Shown here: positions 31,240-40,372 of the stretch, one piece after another
Layout: each line of letters begins with the position of its first letter
Position numbering within the stretch: the first letter of the stretch is position 1
Source: an uncultured Acidimicrobiales bacterium
GTDB lineage: Bacteria > Actinomycetota > Acidimicrobiia > Acidimicrobiales > CATQHL01
DNA: 64,000 nucleotides
Direction: 5' to 3'
Assembly: GCA_958295925.1 (NCBI GenBank)
Contig: CATQHL010000001.1
Coordinates: 1-64,000 of the forward strand
Translations under genes and position numbers: made by a program
The notes under the pieces: model-generated
Seen by the model: only the letters and a program-made list of their open reading frames with translations
Told to the model about the DNA's origin: nothing
Databases searched by the model: none

Positions 31240-32679
31240 GTGTCGCACAGGATTGAAGTCCAGATCACCAGCAGGCGTCCGGACGGCGCGTGGACGTGGC
31301 GCGTGGCGGGCGCCCGTGAGCCCAAGGGCGAGGTGAAGGCAGATCTGCTCTCACCCGATGTGAAAGTCGGCGACGTGTTGCGGGTTGAGGCGGAGATCAG
31401 CGTGGACGGGATGGAGATCACCGAGGTGCTGACGCCCAGGGGCCGAAGCCAAGGTCGCCCGCACGTGATCGAGCACCTGGGGTCGGGCAACTTCAAGGAG
31501 GGCGTGGTTGCCCCCAAGGGTCTCGAAGACGGTGGGGACACACGCCGCAGGGGCTCGGCGGCTAGACGTCCGGGTGCCGCGGGCAGGCCCAGGCGAAGGG
31601 GGCAGGACGACGCAGCAGCAAAGAAGATGGGATCGGCGAGACGCGACGGCAACGACGGCGCCCATCGCCAGCGGCGGCGGGACGACGGCGGCAGAGGCTC
31701 CGAGGGTCGCAAAGATTCGCTTGCGGCGACCGTCCGACCGGAAAGGCGCGGAGATGCCGCGCCCACGCATCACCGCGGCGATTCAGGCGGCAGGCATGAC
31801 CGCCGCCCCCAGCGGCCCCGCCTGCGCGCGGGGAACAGGCATGTTTCGGCTTGGCTGGAGTCTCTGCCCGAGGAACAGCGAGATTTGGGCAAGCAGATCG
31901 TCGAAAAGAAAGCCCGGGTGCTGAGGGAGTCGCTGCTCGCCGAGATCGCCGCCTTGGGCGAGGCGGCCCCCGCCGAGAAAGGCGGCAAGACGCAGGCCCC
32001 GGGCGGCAAGACGCAGGCCCCCAAGACGCAGGCATCAGACCCCCAGGGCAAGGAGGTCCTGGAGGAGAGGCTGGTCCTGCTCGACCTGCTCACGGGGCCG
32101 ATGCTCGCAGCGGAGTGGCGCGACCGGGCAGAGGCCGCTGACTCAATGGGAAACGCACTCGACCTTCGCGACCTCAGATCGGTAGTGGCGGGTGATCACC
32201 GGGCGGCGGACGAGGAGGCGCAGGCTCTGGCCTCCCGCCTCCGGAAGAAGCTCACCGAGCGGGTGGAGCGATCCCACGGGGTCTGGCTGGCAGAGATGGG
32301 ATCGGCGATCAAGTCCGGGCGTGTTGCCTCGGCTTTGCGAATCAGCTGCCGAGGCCCCAAGGCAGGCACTCCCCTGCCCGCCCGCCTGGGCGAAAAGCTG
32401 GCGGAGGCTGCTTCGGACGCGCTCAACGCAGAGGAGCCGGAGAATCGCTGGAAGTTGCTGCTGGAGGCTGCGGCCACGTCGCCGATCAGGCTTGTGCTGC
32501 GCCCCCGAAGCTTGCCCGCCAACCCGTCGAGCGACCTGCTGGGAGATGTCAAGCGGTGGGGCGAAAGGCTGCCGCAGGTTGCTGCTGCGTTTGCCGAGGC
32601 GGGGCTACCGAACTCAGGGGAAAGTCGAACGCCTGGCGAAAGCGCCGATACTCCCCCGCCAGGGCCTGCTGCCCCCTAG
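31240..32679 (+). CDS. Hypothetical protein with OB-like N-terminus and basic disordered middle
   Basis: I do not recognise the family. The first 80 residues are beta-rich and end VGDVLRVEAEISVDGMEITEV, resembling an OB or S1-like domain. Residues about 85-200 are a low-complexity Arg/Gly/Asp-rich tract likely to be disordered and nucleic-acid binding. The remainder is helical with Lys/Gln repeats (GGKTQAPGGKTQAPKTQA) and a conserved-looking helical C-terminal domain. The start is placed at GTG 31240 with AAGGTAAGG ten bases upstream; TTG 31231 is possible. It overlaps the end of the GNAT gene tail to tail. Confidence 0.65.
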   Translation: MSHRIEVQITSRRPDGAWTWRVAGAREPKGEVKADLLSPDVKVGDVLRVEAEISVDGMEITEVLTPRGRSQGRPHVIEHLGSGNFKEGVVAPKGLEDGGDTRRRGSAARRPGAAGRPRRRGQDDAAAKKMGSARRDGNDGAHRQRRRDDGGRGSEGRKDSLAATVRPERRGDAAPTHHRGDSGGRHDRRPQRPRLRAGNRHVSAWLESLPEEQRDLGKQIVEKKARVLRESLLAEIAALGEAAPAEKGGKTQAPGGKTQAPKTQASDPQGKEVLEERLVLLDLLTGPMLAAEWRDRAEAADSMGNALDLRDLRSVVAGDHRAADEEAQALASRLRKKLTERVERSHGVWLAEMGSAIKSGRVASALRISCRGPKAGTPLPARLGEKLAEAASDALNAEEPENRWKLLLEAAATSPIRLVLRPRSLPANPSSDLLGDVKRWGERLPQVAAAFAEAGLPNSGESRTPGESADTPPPGPAAP

Positions 32680-33170
32680 CTGCCAAGGCTGTGGTGCACC
32701 AGGATGGCCCTGGCCTTCAGCCCGAACTGCTCAAAGAAGTTTTTCGAGGCCCGATCACCTGGCAGGGCTAGGGAATCCACGCCTTCTGCCCCAGCAGCGG
32801 CAGCCCAGGACAGCACGGAGCGCATGAGAGCCTCCCCCACCCCCACCCCCCTTGCGCCGGGAAGCACGTAGATCACCCTGAGATCGGCGATACTCCCGCC
32901 GTCCTCAAGCTCTATCAGCACAACGAGCGCGATGCCCACCACCGCTCCGCTGTAGACGCCCTTCCAGAGGCTGGCGCGGCTGTTGCGGACAACAGCTGAA
33001 AGCGTCTCGGCGTCGAGGCCATTTGGGAAACTGCCTCGCAGCAGAATCTGCCCACCGCGCTGCCCGCTCTTCTCCGAGAAGGCCTCGCGTGCCAACTCTT
33101 CGAGGGCTTGGCAGTCCTCCTCCTGTGCAGGGAGGGACAGGGGCGCCCCGGCAAGAGGCAAAGGGCTCAC
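32676..33170 (-). CDS. GNAT-family N-acetyltransferase
   Basis: A 164-residue GCN5-type acetyltransferase. The acetyl-CoA loop appears as LPGARGVGVGEALM (about residues 103-116), preceded by strand IADLRVIYV and followed by helix RSVLSWAAAAG. KNFFEQFGL is the usual motif B end. The substrate is unknown. GTG 33170 overlaps the stop of the upstream acidic protein (GTGA), indicating translational coupling with the zinc-ribbon gene. Confidence 0.8.
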   Translation of the reverse strand: MSPLPLAGAPLSLPAQEEDCQALEELAREAFSEKSGQRGGQILLRGSFPNGLDAETLSAVVRNSRASLWKGVYSGAVVGIALVVLIELEDGGSIADLRVIYVLPGARGVGVGEALMRSVLSWAAAAGAEGVDSLALPGDRASKNFFEQFGLKARAILVHHSLGS

Positions 33171-33682
33171 AAGGCGGTGAGCTTTTCCAGGGCGGGGCAG
33201 ATCTCCTCCCCCGAGGGGCAGCGGCGGGCGCCTATTGCACCGAACTGGCCCGGGGTGACAAGAAGGAAGCAGCCGACGCAGAGAAACTCGTCATCTCTTC
33301 TAGGCTCGACGTCTTCACCGCCGGAACTGCCTGCGTGGGGGTCCTTCTCGTCGGAGTCGTCGAGGTCCTCCTCGGCCGCTAGGCGGTCCCTCAGGATTGC
33401 CTCCAGGTCGGCTTCCTTGTCTTTCTCTTCGTCGTCATCCTCTTCGTCGTCTTCCTCGGCGCGTGGCGGGCGCTTCTTGTCATCCTCGTCGTCTGCCTTT
33501 GTGTTGTCGTCGTCCTCGATTTCGTCATTGAGGTTCTCGCCTTCGAAGTCCTCGTCGATGTCGTCCTCATCAAGGTCGTCATCGTCGAGGTCGTCCTCAT
33601 CGATTTCCAGAACTGCGAGGTCGCCGACGTCTTCCTGTTCGTCGAACTCCTCGTCCTGGGTTGCCTCGCTGTCGTTACGCAT
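33167..33682 (-). CDS. Acidic zinc-ribbon protein, DUF4193-like
   Basis: A 171-residue protein dominated by Asp/Glu (long runs in residues 8-95). At the end it has DEFLCVGCFLLVTPGQFG followed by CPSGEEIC, four Cys in two CxxC-like pairs that would bind zinc. This end resembles the actinobacterial DUF4193 proteins, which have EFxCxxCFLxxxxxQL; the acidic part is much longer here. It lies directly after the ThyX-like gene (3 bp gap). The function is unknown; DNA mimicry or RNA polymerase contact are only guesses. Confidence 0.7.
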   Translation of the reverse strand: MRNDSEATQDEEFDEQEDVGDLAVLEIDEDDLDDDDLDEDDIDEDFEGENLNDEIEDDDNTKADDEDDKKRPPRAEEDDEEDDDEEKDKEADLEAILRDRLAAEEDLDDSDEKDPHAGSSGGEDVEPRRDDEFLCVGCFLLVTPGQFGAIGARRCPSGEEICPALEKLTAL

Positions 33683-33685
33683 TGT

Positions 33686-35359
33686 TCACTCCATGCTGAT
33701 GGGACAAGACGCTTTGTGGTCTTGCAGCCTTTTGTACTTGACGTTCTCGGTGGCTAGGCGTTCGAGTTCCGGCTCGGATGAGTGATCCACAAAGGTCATC
33801 ATCTCCGCTATGGCGCGGTGGCCGGCCTTGTCTCTTATCAGCCGATGCATTTCCTGGGCAATGTAGCGGTAGGAAGGATGGCCCTGGCGGGTGCTGCGAA
33901 GCTCAATCAGGTGCATGGCCTGCCTGGCGTTCATGCCCATAGCGAATCGTATGCGGTAAGCCAGGCAGACCGCATAGGGGGCCTGGCAGGGGAAGTTCTC
34001 TGCGAGCCTGCCGAAAAGGTCGGCGCTGATATCCATGCACTCCCTGAAAGCGTCGCCCTGTCCGGCCGAGGTCACCGAGTCCGGCATCTCATAGCCGTGA
34101 AGCGCGCTCAGTTGCTGCCACTGGATGGTGAGAAGGCGGTGACGCTGAAGGTCGCGGAACGCCCCATAGTCGGCGAGTATGTCAAAGCGGTAGCCGGCAG
34201 TCTCCAGGGCGCGCCCCGGCTTGTGGCGGCGGTTGCCGCGCTCCCCCGAATAGGCGCGAAGAATCCCCAGGCGCTCCTCGACGCTCATCCCCTCAACCTG
34301 CTGGCGTATCCGGTCCTCTGAGACTCTGGCATGCGGGTACAGGCAGGCGACCACCGTCTTCACCTCGGCGTCGGGGTCGAAGTCCATGAGCTGCACGCTC
34401 GACGGTTGCGGATCGGGGACGCCGGCGTCCGCGGAGCCCAGCAGATTCTGCGCCACCTCCGATGCGGACGCCTGGGCGTCGGCCAAGTAGTTGCTCCAGG
34501 CCACCCCCCTGTCGTCGACGTCCACCCGCTTTAGAAACGAGGGGATGACCTTGCGCAGTTCCCTGAGCATCATCTCGGCGTAGTTGCGCACCTCATCGAG
34601 GGGGTGGATGCGCATTTTCAGCAGCAGGCTCTCGTATCCCTGCCCGCTTCCGTAGATGCCCACGTTGGAGAGCGAGGCGGCGGGGAGCATTCCCCTCACG
34701 GCATCGAAGCCCTTGGCACGGATGGCCTGGCGGTAGGCGAAGTCGCTTGCCCCGTCGCGGTTGGGAAACTCGCGGCGGAAGTACTCCTGCAAGGCGGGTA
34801 TGGCCTCGCTGTAGAGGGTGAAAATCCTGTCGAGGTCGGCCACGTAACGGGTGCCCAGGTGAGAGGCTGCCACCTGCGGGTCCCGGAAATAGCGGAAGCG
34901 TCCCCCCAGCCTCCCGTCGTAGGCCACATATCTGGTGGACTGCTCAAGATACGACATGAGCCGTCCCCACTCCAGCACCTTCGTGAGAATGTTGGATGCC
35001 TGCTCGCAAGCCATGTGGACGCCTCCGAGCTGCGCCACGGAGTCGTCCCCGTAGTCGAAGAAGACCCGGTCGTAGAGCTCCTCAGCCCTACGCAGCCCGA
35101 TGGTGGCGTTCACACCGAGGTCGCCGCTCACGTCGAGCTCCCCGACGAACTCGTCGAGGAACAGGCGGCGCAGGCTCTTTGCGGAGCGCGAATAGCGGGC
35201 AAAGAGCGCCCCCTTGACCACCTCCGGCAGGTTCACGAGTGCGAACACCGGCTCGTCGAGGTTGGTGAAGTAGCGGCACAGCACCTCCGCCTCCTCGTCT
35301 GTGAACTCTTCCGGCACGTACATTCGCAGTGACAGCTTTCGGGTGGGGTGGTTCTCCAA
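33686..35359 (-). CDS. Two-domain ThyX-like protein (flavin-dependent thymidylate synthase family)
   Basis: A 557-residue protein with two ThyX-type halves. The N-terminal half has DYGDDSVAQLGG in the place of GHxSxxEH and ends its helix with LEQSTRYVAYD (residues 138-148), keeping the SxRY part. The C-terminal half keeps the RHR motif as RHRLLTIQWQQLS (from residue 406) but lacks SxRY. Classical ThyX is about 220-250 residues, with all these elements in one chain and active sites formed between subunits. The fusion may build a single composite site, or the enzyme may do a different flavin reaction. ATG-like start 35359; followed by the acidic zinc-ribbon gene. Confidence 0.8.
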   Translation of the reverse strand: MENHPTRKLSLRMYVPEEFTDEEAEVLCRYFTNLDEPVFALVNLPEVVKGALFARYSRSAKSLRRLFLDEFVGELDVSGDLGVNATIGLRRAEELYDRVFFDYGDDSVAQLGGVHMACEQASNILTKVLEWGRLMSYLEQSTRYVAYDGRLGGRFRYFRDPQVAASHLGTRYVADLDRIFTLYSEAIPALQEYFRREFPNRDGASDFAYRQAIRAKGFDAVRGMLPAASLSNVGIYGSGQGYESLLLKMRIHPLDEVRNYAEMMLRELRKVIPSFLKRVDVDDRGVAWSNYLADAQASASEVAQNLLGSADAGVPDPQPSSVQLMDFDPDAEVKTVVACLYPHARVSEDRIRQQVEGMSVEERLGILRAYSGERGNRRHKPGRALETAGYRFDILADYGAFRDLQRHRLLTIQWQQLSALHGYEMPDSVTSAGQGDAFRECMDISADLFGRLAENFPCQAPYAVCLAYRIRFAMGMNARQAMHLIELRSTRQGHPSYRYIAQEMHRLIRDKAGHRAIAEMMTFVDHSSEPELERLATENVKYKRLQDHKASCPISME

Positions 35360-35412
35360 GAGGCTGCGCCTTGCTACCCCTCGGTCATTCGATGCGAAGG
35401 CCGGGCGGTGAT

Positions 35413-36606
35413 CTACCCGCCGGCGACGAACGCCTCGGATGCGGCTTTGCGCAGGGAGGCGTCGGCCAGGTAGTCGATGGCCACCCCCGCGAGCATCTTG
35501 GCACCGTCTATCACTGCCTTGTCGCCCCCAGGCCCCCTGGCGTGCTCCGCGAACGCCTCCGTGTGGATCGCCACATCAGGGGGGGCGACTGAAATCATGG
35601 GGTGAATCGACGGGACGACAGCGCTCACGTTGCCCATGTCGGTGCTGCCAACGACGCTGCGACCGGGCTCAGGCTGGGCGGGTCGTCGCCCCACCGCGGC
35701 TGCGTTCTGCCCCCAGAGCCGCTCCAGGACGGGGTTGGAGATCACATCGAGATAGTCAAGGGCGACGGCGTCGAGCGCAACCTCCACCTCGGCGGCCACC
35801 GCGCCGCTGCGCAGGCATGCCGCCAGGCGGGGCTTCAGATCGGCCAGCCCACGGGCGTCGGGGGAGCGGACGTACCAGACGGTCTGGGCCAGGGCGGGCA
35901 CCACGTTGGGCTTCTGCCCGCCGATGGTGAAGATTCCGTGAATGCGCTCGGTGGGCCTGATGTGCTGGCGCAGGGCGGCGGCCGCCTGATAGCCAAGCAC
36001 GGCAGCGTCGAGGGCGTTCCTGCCCAACTCCGGGGCTGCGGCGGCGTGCGACGGGCGTCCGTGGTAGGTGGCCCTGAGCTGGCTCACCGCCAGGGTTGTC
36101 ATCGAAAACAACTCCAGCCCGGCAGGGTGGAGCATGATCGCGGCGTCGACATCCTCGAACGCACCTGCGTCGATGAGACGAATCTTGCCTCCGCCGCTCT
36201 CCTCCGCAGGGGTGCCCATAATGATCACCTGCCCGCCCAGGTCGGCTGCCACGCACGCGACTGCCAGGCCCGCCCCCAGTCCGGCGGAGGCGATGACGTT
36301 GTGGCCGCAGGCGTGGCCAATGCCGGGCAGTGCGTCGTACTCGCAAAGGATGGCCACGCTGGGCCCGGAATCGGGGCCGGACCGGGCTGTGAAGGCCGTC
36401 TCAAGCCCGTAGGCGCTGCGCTCCGCCTTCAGCCCGGCGGAGGCGATGGTTGTGGTCAGCAGGTCGTGGGCGAAGCGCTCCTCGTATCCCAGCTCGGGGT
36501 GCTCGTGTATCGCATGCGAGACGCCGAGGAGTTCTTCGGTCAGCGCGTCTATGCGCTCAAAGGCTTTTTGCTTGGCGTCGCTCGCTGTCGGCGCGGCGTT
36601 TGTCAT
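35413..36606 (-). CDS. M20-family amidohydrolase
   Basis: A 397-residue metal-dependent amidohydrolase of the M20 group (AbgB or hippurate-hydrolase-like). It shows HEHPELGYEE near residue 35, LCEYDALPGIGHACGHN (about 87-103) with the metal-binding Asp and His, GTPAEESGGGK (catalytic Glu pair) and a dimerisation lid in the middle (YHGRPSHAAAAPELG). The substrate is not evident. It lies 53 bp upstream of the ThyX-like gene and could be cotranscribed. Confidence 0.88.
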   Translation of the reverse strand: MTNAAPTASDAKQKAFERIDALTEELLGVSHAIHEHPELGYEERFAHDLLTTTIASAGLKAERSAYGLETAFTARSGPDSGPSVAILCEYDALPGIGHACGHNVIASAGLGAGLAVACVAADLGGQVIIMGTPAEESGGGKIRLIDAGAFEDVDAAIMLHPAGLELFSMTTLAVSQLRATYHGRPSHAAAAPELGRNALDAAVLGYQAAAALRQHIRPTERIHGIFTIGGQKPNVVPALAQTVWYVRSPDARGLADLKPRLAACLRSGAVAAEVEVALDAVALDYLDVISNPVLERLWGQNAAAVGRRPAQPEPGRSVVGSTDMGNVSAVVPSIHPMISVAPPDVAIHTEAFAEHARGPGGDKAVIDGAKMLAGVAIDYLADASLRKAASEAFVAGG

Positions 36607-36667
36607 TGCAAGATTTATAGCGCAGGACGCTGCTCAGACTGGGGATTCCGGGCTCCGCCGATCTGCC

Positions 36668-37276
36668 CTAGACGTAGATCTCCAGGGCTTCGGGCTCCAC
36701 CCTGATCATCAGGTTTCGGGCGACTGCGGCGCGTCTGCCGTCGAGGATGACCGGAGTCGGACTTGGGAGGGTGAGGCTGAAGGCCCGCGTCCTCGAGGTG
36801 CGGATGCCCTGATGGGGCAGGTGGCTGCCGGAGCGCAGGCGCGGCCAGGCCTTGAGGCGCTCGGCGGCGCTGCCCGAGACCTCGAGTATCTCCAGCAGGC
36901 CGTCGCCAGGGTGGCCCCTGGGCGCCACGTTCCAGCTGCCCAGAAAGGCGGCGTTCATGGCCAGGAGCACCTGCCCGCCCAGCCAGGAGCGCTTGGCCAC
37001 GAGGTGGGCCACAAACCAATGGATGCGCCCGTCCGCCAGCACCGAGCCAAGGTCGCAGGCAAACCTGCTGGCAGCCTCGGCGCTGCGCACGCCCTCACGC
37101 GCTCCGCCCAGCGTCCGATGGAGGTCGCCCCCCAGCAGCCTCAGCGGGGGGAGAGGGCCCCCCTCGCGGCGGGCGGCCTCGACGACCGAGCGGGTCTCGT
37201 GGTCGGCATACGTGCTCACGGCGTCGGGCGGAACCGCGGCTGGTGATCCCCAGTCCTCACCTCTTCTTATGCCCAC
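36668..37276 (-). CDS. Lipid-kinase-like protein (DAGK C-terminal fold)
   Basis: About 202 residues if GTG 37276 is used (GGGGAAGG lies 5 bp upstream); the frame is open to TTG 37297. It contains GGDLHRTLGG, a segment HWFVAHLVAKRSWLGG, GHPGDGLLEILEVSG and a C-terminal strand set (RVEPEALEIYV). These patterns fit the accessory domain of diacylglycerol/sphingosine kinase-like proteins seen in actinobacteria. The nucleotide-binding half is not complete, so activity is uncertain. It lies between helY and the M20 gene. Confidence 0.55.
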   Translation of the reverse strand: MGIRRGEDWGSPAAVPPDAVSTYADHETRSVVEAARREGGPLPPLRLLGGDLHRTLGGAREGVRSAEAASRFACDLGSVLADGRIHWFVAHLVAKRSWLGGQVLLAMNAAFLGSWNVAPRGHPGDGLLEILEVSGSAAERLKAWPRLRSGSHLPHQGIRTSRTRAFSLTLPSPTPVILDGRRAAVARNLMIRVEPEALEIYV

Positions 37277-37348
37277 GCTCACCTTCCCCGACCGCAACAG
37301 TGTCCGCTTCTTGCCCGCCCGCCAAGCCCGCCTGCGAAGCGAGTATTC

Positions 37349-39481
37349 CTAAACCTTGATCAGGTCGAGGGAGGACGAGGCCACCACCCCTCTGAGCATC
37401 TTGGTGGCCATCTTGCGGCACGTCCGGGCGGCGCCGCTGTCGGGGGCCACACGGGCCAGTTGCTGCGCCAGGTCGCAGATCAGCTTCACATTACGAACGA
37501 AGTCCCCAGGGGTGATGTCGGCGATGATTCCGTCGCGCAGTTCGGCGCCATCGGCCCAGTGGTAGGCGGCAGGCACAAACCCGCCGTCCGGCGGACGGGT
37601 GCGGGCCTTTCCCAGGCAGCGCCGCTCAGTTGCGGCGATCGAGTTGTAGAGATCGGTGAGCCGCATCCAGGCGAAGTAGATGAACTCGCTGGGGTACGTG
37701 GCCGGCTCCCCGGGCGGGTCGGAGCCGCGGGACTCGTAGGTCACGCAGGAGAGGAGCGCCGCAAGCGAGGGCTCGTCGGCCTCGTCGAAGTGGCCGTCAA
37801 GCAGCATCTCCGTGATGAGCAGGTCGTTTTCGTGGTATACGCCCGTGAGCATCTCACCGGCAGGCAGCAGGGTCCAGCGCTTCAGGTGGCCGCGCTCACG
37901 CAAGACGGCGGCAAGGCTCTCCATCTCCTCGGCGAGCACGCTGCGCTTTCGGCGGCGCTGGGCAGAAGCGACGCGCTCCTTCTGCCGCTCTCCCTTGGCG
38001 CGGGCGTCCAGAATCCGCTTTTCCAGCTCCAGCACCGACCTGTCAGCCTGGAACTGGGCGAGCGAGCGGTTGAGGATGCTGCGGGCCTCTGCCGGGTTGA
38101 AGCGGGCGAGCAGGTTGGCTGTCATGTTGTAGGAGGGCCGAAAGGCGGAGCGGAGAGGAAACGAATTGTTCTGAACCAGCTCGAGGATCGCCCCGAAGCG
38201 CTGACGGGGATGCCAGAGAACCACTGCGTAGCCCTTCTCGTCGATGCCCCGCCTGCCAGCCCGGCCGGAGAACTGCGTGAAACTGGCCGGCGAGAGCGGC
38301 TCGTGGGCTTCACCGGTGAACTTCGAGAGCTTCTCTATCACCACGCTGCGGGCTGGCATGTTGATACCCAGCGAGAGCGTCTCGGTTGCGAACACCGCCT
38401 TGACCAGGCCTTCTGTGAAGCAGGCCTCCACGGCTTCCTTGAACGGCGGAAGAAGTCCCGCGTGATGGGCGGCCACTCCCCTGCGCATCTGCCCGATCCA
38501 CTCGTCGTAGCGGACGGCGTTGCGATCGTCCTCGCTCAGGCCCGCTACAAAAGGCTCCACCATTTCCTCGATGCGCCTTCGCTCCTCGGCGGTGGTGAGC
38601 ATCAGCCGGGAGCGGGCCACGGATGCGGCGGCGTCCGCGCAGCCCGCCCGGCTGAAGATGAAGTAGATGACCGGCAGCATCCCGCGCTCCCCGAGCTCCT
38701 CAAGCACCCTGAGGCGGTCTGGGCGCTGCCAGTATCGTCTCGCCCTTCGGTGCCTGTTGCCGTGCTGCTGTCGACGCACAGGGCGCTTGTCGGACTCAAG
38801 GCGAAACCCCTCGGGGTTCGCCTGGCCGTCCACGAGCACTGGCAGGAAGCGCAGACGATGGCGGTCACCTGCCCCGGCGCACACCATCCGCTCCAGATCC
38901 ACAGGGCGCTCCGTCTCAACGACGGCCTGCGTTGGTCCCCGAAGAGCGGCTATCCAGGAGCGGATCTCCTCGACGTTGGAAACCGTCGCCGAAAGGCACA
39001 CGAATCGCACCTCTGCCGGGGCGTGGATGAGTATCTCCTCCCAGACAGGCCCACGGTAGGGATCTTGCAGGTAGTGGACCTCGTCGAGGATCACCCAGTC
39101 AAGGGAGGCAAGGTCCTCTGAACTTGCGTAGATCATGTTGCGCAGCACCTCTGTGGTCATCACTACCACGGGGGCGCCGGAGTTGATGGAGTTGTCCCCG
39201 GTCAGCAGCCCTACAGCCTCGGGGCCGTAGAGCGAATGGAAGTCGACGTACTTCTGATTGGAAAGGGCCTTGATGGGGGCGGTGTAGAAGGCCCTTCTGC
39301 CCGCCGCCAGTGCGAGCTCCACTGCTCGTTCGGCCACAACAGTCTTGCCCGAGCCGGTAGGCGCCGCCACGATCACGGAGCAGTTGGCGGCGAGGGCGTC
39401 GACGGCCTCCTGCTGGAAGCGGTCGAACTGGAAGGGACGCACCCTCCCGCTGGACGGAACCGGCCGGCTCTCGGGGCTCAT
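37349..39481 (-). CDS. helY: Ski2/Mtr4-type RNA helicase (HelY-like)
   Basis: A 710-residue SF2 helicase. It has Walker A APTGSGKT at residues 40-47, TAPIKALSNQK (motif Ia), DEVH at 133-136, SATVSN (motif III), FATETLSLGINMPA and QFSGRAGRRG (motifs V and VI). After the helicase core comes a helical ratchet and C-terminal domain as in Mtr4/HelY, shorter than the 900-residue mycobacterial HelY. The ATG overlaps the tatC stop as ATGA. The tatA-tatC-helY order is as in Mycobacterium. Probable role in RNA processing or decay. Confidence 0.9.
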   Translation of the reverse strand: MSPESRPVPSSGRVRPFQFDRFQQEAVDALAANCSVIVAAPTGSGKTVVAERAVELALAAGRRAFYTAPIKALSNQKYVDFHSLYGPEAVGLLTGDNSINSGAPVVVMTTEVLRNMIYASSEDLASLDWVILDEVHYLQDPYRGPVWEEILIHAPAEVRFVCLSATVSNVEEIRSWIAALRGPTQAVVETERPVDLERMVCAGAGDRHRLRFLPVLVDGQANPEGFRLESDKRPVRRQQHGNRHRRARRYWQRPDRLRVLEELGERGMLPVIYFIFSRAGCADAAASVARSRLMLTTAEERRRIEEMVEPFVAGLSEDDRNAVRYDEWIGQMRRGVAAHHAGLLPPFKEAVEACFTEGLVKAVFATETLSLGINMPARSVVIEKLSKFTGEAHEPLSPASFTQFSGRAGRRGIDEKGYAVVLWHPRQRFGAILELVQNNSFPLRSAFRPSYNMTANLLARFNPAEARSILNRSLAQFQADRSVLELEKRILDARAKGERQKERVASAQRRRKRSVLAEEMESLAAVLRERGHLKRWTLLPAGEMLTGVYHENDLLITEMLLDGHFDEADEPSLAALLSCVTYESRGSDPPGEPATYPSEFIYFAWMRLTDLYNSIAATERRCLGKARTRPPDGGFVPAAYHWADGAELRDGIIADITPGDFVRNVKLICDLAQQLARVAPDSGAARTCRKMATKMLRGVVASSSLDLIKV

Positions 39482-40368
39482 CCCTCAGCAGTGCCGGGCC
39501 GCTCGTCGGCGGCCTGATCCTCGGACGCCTGATCCTCTGTGGCCTGATCCTCGGACGACTGCCCTGCGACCGGCGGTCCCGCGTCGGGCTGCTCGCCGCC
39601 TTCCCGCTCCTCCAGCCGTGCCTTGCGGCGCTGCCGCAGTGCCCCCAGCAAAATCGCCATCTCGTAGAAGAGGTACATCGGCCCCGAGAGGATCAGCAGC
39701 GTGAGGGGATCTCCGCTGGGGGTCAGCACAGCCCCGGCGATCACGATCCCCAGCAGCGCCCACTGGCGTGTCCGACGCAGCTTTGCCGTAGAGACCAGAC
39801 CTGCGAACTGGGCGAAGACCAGCAGGACGGGGAACTCGAAGCCAATTCCGAAGGCCACGGCCATTTTGATGACGAAACCCAGATATCGCCTGGGGGAGAA
39901 GAAGCTCACGAGGTCTTCCCCCCCGATGCTGGTGAGGAACCCGAGGGCGCGGGGGATGCTCCAGATCGCCAGTGCGACCCCTGCGGCGAAAAGCAGGACG
40001 CCGGCTGTGACGAAAGCAAGAGTGAGACGCAGCTCCTGCTTGCGCAGCCCCGGCCCTATGAAGCGCAGCGCCTGCCACAGCAGGACGGGGGCGGCCAGGA
40101 TCAGCCCCCCGTATCCCGCCACCGTCATTCGCACCGCCAGCGGCTCGAGGGGGTCGAGCACCAGCAGGCGGCACTCCCCGCCCGCGTCGAGACCTTCTGC
40201 GGTGGGGTCGACCACTTCGCAGTAGGGGGACATCAGCGACTCGATGATCCACGGGTAGAAAATCCAGCAGACGACAGCGCCGCAAGCCACAGCGACCACC
40301 GCGACAATGAGACGCTTCCGCAGTTCCGCGAGGTGGCGCAGCATTGGCATGCGGCCAGCGGACTTCAT
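39478..40368 (-). CDS. tatC: Sec-independent translocase subunit TatC
   Basis: Six-helix receptor of the twin-arginine export system. Starting at ATG 40368 it has 296 residues. RHLAELRKRLIVA gives the conserved HLxELRxR motif before the first helix. Further hydrophobic helices follow at about 12-32, 83-105, 118-145, 170-195, 205-222 and 228-245. FGIGFEFPVLLVF contains the conserved Glu. The C-terminal tail (from about 260) is acidic with repeated SSEDQATEDQASEDQ units. Follows tatA by 4 bp. Confidence 0.93.
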   Translation of the reverse strand: MKSAGRMPMLRHLAELRKRLIVAVVAVACGAVVCWIFYPWIIESLMSPYCEVVDPTAEGLDAGGECRLLVLDPLEPLAVRMTVAGYGGLILAAPVLLWQALRFIGPGLRKQELRLTLAFVTAGVLLFAAGVALAIWSIPRALGFLTSIGGEDLVSFFSPRRYLGFVIKMAVAFGIGFEFPVLLVFAQFAGLVSTAKLRRTRQWALLGIVIAGAVLTPSGDPLTLLILSGPMYLFYEMAILLGALRQRRKARLEEREGGEQPDAGPPVAGQSSEDQATEDQASEDQAADERPGTAEG

Positions 40369-40372
40369 GCAT

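Noticed and set aside
37460..39121. 553-codon open frame on the plus strand opposite helY
   Set aside because: Antisense shadow of a high-GC gene; the sense product has all helicase motifs and the antisense one has none of any family.
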